In this document: positions 1-5,488 of the stretch, piece after piece
Layout: every line of letters begins with the position of its first letter
Position numbering within the stretch: position 1 is the first letter of the stretch
Assembly: GCA_905203645.1 (NCBI GenBank)
Contig: CAJKWP010000043.1
Span: 1 to 11,236, forward strand
DNA from: an uncultured Christensenella sp.
Lineage (GTDB): Bacteria; Bacillota; Clostridia; Christensenellales; UBA1242
DNA: 11,236 nt
Direction: 5' to 3'
Position numbers and translations under genes: made by a program
The notes under the pieces: generated by a model
The model's input: only the letters and a program-made list of their open reading frames with translations
What the model was told of the DNA's origin: nothing
Databases searched by the model: none

Positions 1-46
1 AATATATTATCACACAAAATATACTTTTTAAAATTATTTTTTTATT

Positions 47-2704
47 TTAATAATAATTTTTTATTTTTTTCTTTCTTATTATCATGCCGATGGCAATCAA
101 CGCCGTAATACCCGTTGCGACGGCAATCAACGCAATCACGGTTACGTCGACGCGAACTTCGACATTTATTTGCAGCGCATTCGAAGTGATGCCGTCTGTT
201 GCACCTTCATATTCCAAATACTTAACGCATACTTTGCAGTCCGACGTAAAAGTGTATCTAAGTTCGGTTCCACTGCCTATTCTTTGCGAAAAATCGTTGC
301 TTGAATCGTCTTTCGTTTTAAACCATACGAACTTTGAAGAATCGTAATATTCTTTGTTGTCCACTTCGAAAAAGTACGTTTTTTTGCCGACTGTTTTGCT
401 TGCCGAAATTGTCAGAGTTTTTGGAGCACCGTATATTATATTTACAGTTTTTCCGATTACAACTTCATCGTCAATCAGACAGGTTATTTCGTACGAACCC
501 ACACCGAAACTGCCAGGTTTAAACATCCAAGTCGCACCGTTGTCCCCGTCGACGACAGTTTGGTAAACAGTGTCGCCGTTTACCTGCCATTTGAGTTTGC
601 TTGATTTGTTGGCGTCGATATGCCACTGTATATTTTTGGACGTCGGTGAAAACGATTGATTCAAAAGTCCTTCGTCGTCACACGATAATTTTGCCCATCT
701 TGCGTACAAATTTTGATTGTCGGAAAGGATACTGTCCGCATTCAATTTGTTTGTAAAAGATTTGTCGGAATACCAATTTAAAAACGCGGTACCGTATTTT
801 TGTGGTTTTATTTGGTTGTAGATATCCGCCAATTTTGTATTTTTGAAGATGGTATATGTTTGTGGTTCTTCATCGGTTTGTGCGTAAACGTTCACGGTGA
901 CAGCTTCTTTCCAAAAAGCAAAAATCGTTTCGTCTTTGGTCGGAACGTAAGGAAAATTCAATTCCGTTTGTGAATTTTCCGTAAACCAATAACAAAATTT
1001 GTAACCGGTTTTGACCATCCCGTCGGTTTGCGGTTTTTCAATACTTTTTCCCTTTTGAACTTTTCTTGTTTCACCGGATTTGCCGTCAAGCGTTCCGCCG
1101 TTATAATCGATTGTTACAAAATACACGTCGACTTCCCAGCAAGCGTAAATCGTGACATCATCGGTTATTCTGTTGTTTTCAAAATCCCAAGATTGCAAAC
1201 CGTTTTGGTCGGCGAACCAGCCCACAAACGAATAATCTTCTCGGATCGGATTGTTTGTCGGTTGTCGTACAAAATCGTTTTTGTTCACACTGATTACGTT
1301 TTGAGAATCCAATCCGACTTTGCCACCGTTATAATCAAACGTTACGTCAAATATCGTTTTTTCCCATTTTGCGAAAAGTGTCAAATCGGTTGTAACCGGA
1401 TCGGAAAAATCCCACGCGGTCGTAAATTGTTCATCGATATACCAGCCGACCAAAATGTGATTTGGGTTACTTAGGTCAGGAGCGGCAATTTGCGTTCCCT
1501 TTTTCAAAACCTTTGAAGAAAGCGACGTTTGACAATTCGTTACGAATGAAACGGTTACTTCCCCGGAGGATACTTCCAAGCCACAGTCTTTGTGTGCGTC
1601 GAATATCAATCGATGCCCCTGTACCGTCGGATGCGGATCTATATATTCGCCAAGTACTTTGTTTGGGTCGTTTAGAATCTCGTTAAAATTTATTTTGTCC
1701 ATTGTAAGTTTTTCAAGTTGAGTGTTGACGTATTGATTATATTCGGTTCTGTTCGTTTGGTTGTACTTTGCATCAAACAAGGTCTTGCCGTTTACGAAAT
1801 TGAAATTGTCGGTTTGGTTGAAATTGTTTATACTTTCCTCGATTACGTTGTTTATACCAACGAAATTTTCCCCGGAAGAATCGATTCCGCCGGCTATTGC
1901 AAGTTCCGTTACGTCCGAAATCGTGTCCAAATTGGCTTGCGTAAGTTTTGGAAGTATCATTGAAACCAACGAATTTGACGTTATCGACGTATCCAAAATC
2001 AATGATTTGTATGGATTGTATACGTTTGTAAAATAGATTTTTGCATTTGGATTTAAATCGTTTAGGACGTTTAACAATTGATTAAACTCCGCTTGAAAAC
2101 CTTTTATATTCGAATCCTTATCACCCAAAATTTGTTTTTTCAACGCCTGTTCCATTTCGGTTCTGGTAACCGATTCGGAAGAAATTCCCAAAAATTGCGG
2201 AATAAGCGTCGACGCTTCTTGCAAAATATTGTTTGCCCCGATACATATTGTAATTATATTTGCGTTTTTGACGCTTTCATAAACTTGCAAATTTGTCAAA
2301 GACGCGTATCTTTCGTTGTTGTTTTCACCGTTTTTTACAGTTTTGTTCGTACTGTCATAGAACCCGTTTTCACCACACAAAAAGTCCAACAAATCTTGAC
2401 ACGTGTCGCCGGAATATGCATAGTTGAAGATTTCGACTGAGAAAAACTTGCTTAATTCTTTGCTTACCAAATCCACATAACAGTTTTCTGTCACAGCGTA
2501 CGAATCGTCTGCGCCCATTATCAAAGTTTCGTCGTCTGTTTTGGTTTTCAAGTTTATGGCGTAACCTTCGGCAATGCTGTCGCCAAACGCAACGTACGTT
2601 ACGTTTTGATTTTGTGCAAAAACTTTGTTTTCACAAGGACGTATAAAACAACACCCGAGCAATGCAAACGACAAAATTACGGCAATTAAATATTTTTTAA
2701 GCAT
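47..2704 (-). CDS. Secreted, membrane-anchored SGNH/GDSL hydrolase with InlB-type repeats
   Basis: 885 aa from the chosen ATG; an in-frame ATG nine codons upstream lacks a ribosome binding site, while AAAGGGAG lies 4 nt before this one. Residues 1-30 form an export signal: basic MLKKY, a hydrophobic core, then either a lipobox-like LLGC (C18) or a signal peptidase I site after VFA (A30). Residues 35-370 are an SGNH hydrolase: GDSI (nucleophile S43), SGD at 98-100, GANN at 156-159 and DPHP at 357-360 (catalytic D357 and H359). Residues 383-671 hold three clear and one divergent InlB/Flg_new-type repeats, with the typical GW(Y/F) and (F/Y)AxW ends. About 675-850 looks beta-rich and Ig-like. A helix at 853-876 followed by RKKK anchors the C-terminus; there is no LPXTG. 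It probably hydrolyses an ester or acyl group on a surface or host glycan or lipid; the substrate is unknown. I see no convincing terminator in the 46 bp after the stop. Confidence 0.85.
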   Translation of the reverse strand: MLKKYLIAVILSFALLGCCFIRPCENKVFAQNQNVTYVAFGDSIAEGYAINLKTKTDDETLIMGADDSYAVTENCYVDLVSKELSKFFSVEIFNYAYSGDTCQDLLDFLCGENGFYDSTNKTVKNGENNNERYASLTNLQVYESVKNANIITICIGANNILQEASTLIPQFLGISSESVTRTEMEQALKKQILGDKDSNIKGFQAEFNQLLNVLNDLNPNAKIYFTNVYNPYKSLILDTSITSNSLVSMILPKLTQANLDTISDVTELAIAGGIDSSGENFVGINNVIEESINNFNQTDNFNFVNGKTLFDAKYNQTNRTEYNQYVNTQLEKLTMDKINFNEILNDPNKVLGEYIDPHPTVQGHRLIFDAHKDCGLEVSSGEVTVSFVTNCQTSLSSKVLKKGTQIAAPDLSNPNHILVGWYIDEQFTTAWDFSDPVTTDLTLFAKWEKTIFDVTFDYNGGKVGLDSQNVISVNKNDFVRQPTNNPIREDYSFVGWFADQNGLQSWDFENNRITDDVTIYACWEVDVYFVTIDYNGGTLDGKSGETRKVQKGKSIEKPQTDGMVKTGYKFCYWFTENSQTELNFPYVPTKDETIFAFWKEAVTVNVYAQTDEEPQTYTIFKNTKLADIYNQIKPQKYGTAFLNWYSDKSFTNKLNADSILSDNQNLYARWAKLSCDDEGLLNQSFSPTSKNIQWHIDANKSSKLKWQVNGDTVYQTVVDGDNGATWMFKPGSFGVGSYEITCLIDDEVVIGKTVNIIYGAPKTLTISASKTVGKKTYFFEVDNKEYYDSSKFVWFKTKDDSSNDFSQRIGSGTELRYTFTSDCKVCVKYLEYEGATDGITSNALQINVEVRVDVTVIALIAVATGITALIAIGMIIRKKKIKNYY
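692..1558 (-). repeat. Tandem InlB B-type (Flg_new) protein repeats
   Basis: This segment codes for residues 383-671 of the SGNH hydrolase. Repeats run at about 383-448, 452-524, 527-599 and 602-671. Units two and three begin with (T/F)xDYNGG; the first three share a hydrophobic-GW or YWF middle, and all end in a motif such as LFAKWEK, IYACWEV, IFAFWKE or LYARWAK. The fourth is the most diverged and lacks the DYNGG start. The repetition is visible in protein, not as near-identical DNA, so the repeats are old. This family usually forms extended beta-grasp stalks on bacterial surface proteins, which suggests a spacer between catalytic domain and membrane. Confidence 0.8.
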
Positions 2705-2708
2705 AATA

Positions 2709-2716
2709 CTCCCTTT
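2709..2716 (-). promoter_or_regulatory. Ribosome binding site deciding the hydrolase start
   Basis: On the minus strand AAAGGGAG is followed by TATT and ATG. It lies inside the region that the longer upstream ATG would translate, so it selects the shorter protein beginning MLKKYL, which also gives a normal signal peptide. I see no clear promoter further upstream: TATAGT at 2747-2752 has no good -35 partner. Confidence 0.75.
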
Positions 2717-2794
2717 GTAAAAGTTTAACACATAGAAAAAGAAATTACTATATTTTTTTTGTATTTTTGTATTTTTTAATCGTAAATATCCTTA

Positions 2795-2841
2795 AAATAA
2801 AAAATATGTGCACCCCAAAGTTGCCTGACTTTGAAGTGCAC
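2795..2841 (-). terminator. Rho-independent terminator of the metal-ATPase operon
   Basis: The stem pairs GTGCAC (2808-2813) plus CAAAGT (2816-2821) with ACTTTG (2828-2833) plus GTGCAC (2836-2841), with a 2x2 internal mismatch and a 6-nt loop. Read on the minus strand it is followed by ATATTTTTTATTTT (2807 down to about 2794). It begins 29 nt after the ATPase stop codon. Confidence 0.85.
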
Positions 2842-2870
2842 TTCAATACATATCGATATAATTTATTTTG

Positions 2871-4919
2871 CTATTTTTCAATTTTTGAAAATATGAGCAT
2901 AACGGAATTTATTATAAGCAAAACTGTAAGTCCGACGTCTGCCAAAACAGCCCAAAACATATCTGTTATTCCAAGACCTGACAAAATCAAAAATGTTATT
3001 TTTACTGCCAAAGCAAAAGCAATATTGAACCATGCACGAAATCTTGTTTTCTTTGCAATTTTTATTGCGGTTTTGACCTTTTCCACGTGGTCGCTCACTA
3101 TCACAACATCTGATGCTTCAACCGCCAAATCATTGCCAAGACTGCCCATGCTTATTCCGATATCCGCCTTTGCAAGTGCAGGTGCATCGTTTATGCCGTC
3201 ACCCATAAATATCGTCTTTTTGTTTTGACAAATTTGTGAAAGATATTCTTGTTTTTGCAGTGGCAACAACTGATAATAGCACTTGTCAAATTTCAAGCCT
3301 TCAAGTTGTCTTTGTCCATTTTCACTTTTGTCCCCTGACAAAAGATAAGTTTGGATGTTGTTTTTGCCAAGATATTCAAACAATTCAAAGCAACCTTCTT
3401 TGAGTTTGTCATCAACGACAACGTATCCCAAAACTTGTTTTTCACTTGCCAAAAATATTGCGTTTTGGTCTGTGTCAAGTGAAAGGTTAAGCGGTTCAAG
3501 TATTTTTTTGCTCCCTACAAAATACTTTGTACCTTCAAACTTTGCGCTTATTCCACCACCTTCAATTTGGTGAAAATCTTCAACCTTGTTTTCAAAAATT
3601 TGTTGTTTCCAATTTTCACATATACATTTTGCAATAGGATGAAGTGAGTAACTTTCAATACTTGCAAAAATTGTTTTGAATTGATTTTCGTCAACAAAAG
3701 TCTTAACGTCTTTTATTTCAAATTTTCCATAAGTCAAAGTTCCCGTTTTGTCGCAAACAACCGCACCGATTGAATACAAATTTTCCAAAACATTTGCACC
3801 TTTTATCAATATACCGTTTTTTGCAGACAAACCAAGTCCCGTAAAGAAAACCAAAGGAACGCTTATTACAACTGCACAAGGACAAGAAATAACCAAAAAT
3901 GAAAGTGCTCTGTAAAGGTATGTTATCCATTGGTTTGTTATAATTGATGGTATCAAAAATGTCAAAATTGCCAAACCAAACACTACGGGAGTGTAAACTT
4001 TTGAAAATTTTGTTATAAATCTGTCCGTCTTGCTTTTTGTTTGCTTTGATTGTGTTACAAGTTGCAAAATTTTGCTTGCAAAACTATCCCCAAAAGTGTT
4101 TTCAACCAATATTTCAACAAAACCGTCCAAAAGTTTGCAACCGCTTTTTATTTGATAATCTTTGCCAATTTGTGTTGGTGTAAATTCACCGTTTACAGAC
4201 GAAGTATCCAAAAGTCCACTGCCCTTTGTAACTATGCCATCAACCGACAAAATTTCGCCCGCTTTCAAAACTATTGTATCGCCTTTTTCCAAGTCAGTTG
4301 CATGAACGGATACAACTTTTCCGTCCACTATTTTGTTTGCCATTTTGGGTCTTTTGTCCAAAGTATTCAAAATTTGCTGACGAGTTCTTGAAACTGCAAC
4401 CTGTTCCAAAATTTGACCGATATCAAACAAAATCATTACAAGGCAGGCTTCCAAATATTCGCCGATGCAAAAAGCACCGATAGTGGCAACTGTCATAAGC
4501 ATATTTTCGTCAAATGGATTTTTTTTGACAAAAACGCTTTTGATTGCAGTGTAAACCACCAAAAAACCGCTTGCAACATAACAAACCGAAAGCAAAACCA
4601 ATTTTGCAGTTTGATTTGTCAAAAACAAGCAAGGAACAAACAACATAATCGACAAAAGTATTTGCGATATGGAAAACAAAAATTTGTTAAACCTTTTTTG
4701 CTTTTTGTGTGTCAAAATTGTTGCTTCGCTTTCGACTTGTTTGATTTTTTTGTCAAGTTCTTCCATGCTGTATTCTTTATTCTTGTAGGTCACTTCCAAT
4801 TTGCACATAGCATAATCGCAAGTGCAAGCACAGATGTTCTCATCTTTATTCAAATATTCTTCAACTTCCATTGCACAATGAACACAGTCCAGTCCCTGTA
4901 TGTTATACGTTTTTTTCAT
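2871..4919 (-). CDS. cadA: P1B-2-type Zn2+/Cd2+/Pb2+-exporting P-type ATPase
   Basis: 682 aa; exports divalent soft metals across the cytoplasmic membrane using ATP. Residues 3-65 are a heavy-metal-associated domain with GLDCVHC (C12, C15) and four extra cysteines (C30, C32, C34, C39). Eight membrane helices fit near 81-101, 106-128, 139-151, 156-172, 308-330, 336-360, 628-650 and 652-676. Family motifs are CPC 346-348 in helix 6, DKTGT from phosphorylated D390, HP 427-428, GDGINDAP 573-580, K640 in helix 7 and D661 (ADVG) in helix 8. CPC, K and D together are the Zn/Cd/Pb signature, not the Cu one. The actuator TGE motif reads NGE (243-245). The start is the ATG 6 nt after GGAGG; a longer reading adds 16 codons inside the sensor gene. 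It overlaps that sensor gene by 17 nt, so translation is probably coupled. It could equally be named zntA; cadA fits the Gram-positive context. Confidence 0.93.
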   Translation of the reverse strand: MKKTYNIQGLDCVHCAMEVEEYLNKDENICACTCDYAMCKLEVTYKNKEYSMEELDKKIKQVESEATILTHKKQKRFNKFLFSISQILLSIMLFVPCLFLTNQTAKLVLLSVCYVASGFLVVYTAIKSVFVKKNPFDENMLMTVATIGAFCIGEYLEACLVMILFDIGQILEQVAVSRTRQQILNTLDKRPKMANKIVDGKVVSVHATDLEKGDTIVLKAGEILSVDGIVTKGSGLLDTSSVNGEFTPTQIGKDYQIKSGCKLLDGFVEILVENTFGDSFASKILQLVTQSKQTKSKTDRFITKFSKVYTPVVFGLAILTFLIPSIITNQWITYLYRALSFLVISCPCAVVISVPLVFFTGLGLSAKNGILIKGANVLENLYSIGAVVCDKTGTLTYGKFEIKDVKTFVDENQFKTIFASIESYSLHPIAKCICENWKQQIFENKVEDFHQIEGGGISAKFEGTKYFVGSKKILEPLNLSLDTDQNAIFLASEKQVLGYVVVDDKLKEGCFELFEYLGKNNIQTYLLSGDKSENGQRQLEGLKFDKCYYQLLPLQKQEYLSQICQNKKTIFMGDGINDAPALAKADIGISMGSLGNDLAVEASDVVIVSDHVEKVKTAIKIAKKTRFRAWFNIAFALAVKITFLILSGLGITDMFWAVLADVGLTVLLIINSVMLIFSKIEK

Positions 4920-5262
4920 CAAGTTCCTCCAATGTATGTTCACGTGCCAAGTCCAAAAGTCCAACAACGTGCTCGTCAGCCAAACTGTACACTACTCTGT
5001 TGCCCATTCTTGACGATTTTACCAAATTGAATCCTTTCAAAAATCTGAGTTGATGTGAAACCAAGGATTGTGATGCACCCAAAATTTCTTGCAGTTGACA
5101 AACACAACAATCACTTTGACTGAGTGCATAAAGTATCTTTAATCTTGTCATATCACTCATTGCTTTAAGCACTTTTGACATACCACAAAGCACGCATTTG
5201 TCCAAAAGCATTTCATGGTCTGTTTGCAAGCAATGTTTTTCTTTGCATATCTGCTTTTCCAC
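4903..5262 (-). CDS. cadC: ArsR/SmtB-family metal-responsive repressor, CadC-like
   Basis: 119 aa winged-helix repressor that should leave its operator on binding Cd, Pb or Zn, releasing expression of the adjacent pump. The recognition region SLVSHQLRFLKG (66-77) and wing (about 83-93) are typical. Both known metal-site sets are present. The thiolate (alpha3N) set is C6 and C11 in the N-terminal arm plus CxC C53/C55, as in staphylococcal CadC. The alpha5 set is D96, H98, H109 and E112 with exactly SmtB spacing (D-x-H, 11, 3). Extra cysteines are C23, C26 and C52. The start is GTG with GGAG 6 nt upstream (5269-5272). The gene follows a promoter carrying two operators, so it represses itself and the pump. 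The sensor assignment is firm; metal preference is inferred from family knowledge. Confidence 0.92.
   Translation of the reverse strand: MEKQICKEKHCLQTDHEMLLDKCVLCGMSKVLKAMSDMTRLKILYALSQSDCCVCQLQEILGASQSLVSHQLRFLKGFNLVKSSRMGNRVVYSLADEHVVGLLDLAREHTLEELDEKNV
4926..4930 (-). promoter_or_regulatory. Ribosome binding site of the metal ATPase, inside the sensor gene
   Basis: GGAGG on the minus strand, 6 nt before the ATPase ATG. It lies within the last codons of the sensor gene, which supports the short ATPase start and translational coupling of the two genes. Confidence 0.8.
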
Positions 5263-5288
5263 TTTTTACTCCGTGTTTTTTATTCTTT

Positions 5289-5312
5289 GTATATGAACAA
5301 TCATTCATACAC
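5289..5312 (-). promoter_or_regulatory. Second metal-repressor operator, over the transcript start
   Basis: Imperfect inverted repeat on the plus strand: GTATATGAA, 6-nt spacer CAATCA, TTCATACAC; 8 of 9 positions pair. The arms match the TATGAA...TTCATA core typical of SmtB/CadC/CzrA-type operators. It lies just downstream of the -10 box, spanning the expected transcription start. Confidence 0.75.
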
Positions 5313-5316
5313 TGTT

Positions 5317-5346
5317 ATTATATGAATATCTATTCATATTTGTCAA
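5317..5346 (-). promoter_or_regulatory. Sigma-A promoter of the cadC-cadA operon
   Basis: On the minus strand the -35 box is TTGACA (5346-5341) and the -10 box is TATAAT (5322-5317), with an 18-nt spacer. Both hexamers are perfect consensus. Transcription should start near 5310, giving a leader of about 48 nt before the GTG start. The spacer is almost wholly occupied by an operator, so a bound repressor would block RNA polymerase directly. Confidence 0.88.
5320..5339 (-). promoter_or_regulatory. Primary metal-repressor operator within the promoter spacer
   Basis: Perfect inverted repeat: ATATGAATA, 2-nt spacer TC, TATTCATAT. It fills the space between the -35 and -10 boxes and overlaps the first bases of the -10. 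The sequence fits the known ArsR/SmtB-family operator pattern. Confidence 0.88.
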
Positions 5347-5375
5347 CAATATTCGATAAATTATTTCAAATAAGC

Positions 5376-5413
5376 AAAAAAGCAACCGAAGAACATTTTG
5401 TTCCAAAGTTGCT
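5376..5413 (-). terminator. Terminator of leuS
   Basis: AGCAAC (5381-5386) pairs with GTTGCT (5408-5413). Inside the loop, GAACA/TGTTC (5391-5395 and 5399-5403) forms a second small hairpin. On the minus strand the stem runs straight into a T-tract (GTTGCTTTTTTGC). It lies 75 nt after the leuS stop and upstream of the cadC promoter, so it should insulate the metal operon from leuS transcription. A weaker T-tract on the other side might let it work both ways. Confidence 0.7.
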
Positions 5414-5488
5414 TTGCTATTTTTACATTTTTGGGTTATTACAACTAACAAAAATCCCATTTGGCAGTTTTAGGTATTTAAATTTCAA

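Noticed and set aside
2747..2752. TATAGT as a -10 box for the surface hydrolase gene
   Set aside because: No acceptable -35 is found at 16-18 nt upstream; in such AT-rich DNA this hexamer alone is not evidence.
4920..4967. Longer metal-ATPase start adding 16 residues
   Set aside because: The ATG at 4919 has GGAGG 6 nt upstream and begins right at the metal-binding domain.
4413..5030. Plus-strand open frame of about 205 codons opposite the pump and sensor genes
   Set aside because: It is antisense to two genes with complete family motifs, and its composition is typical of a shadow frame.
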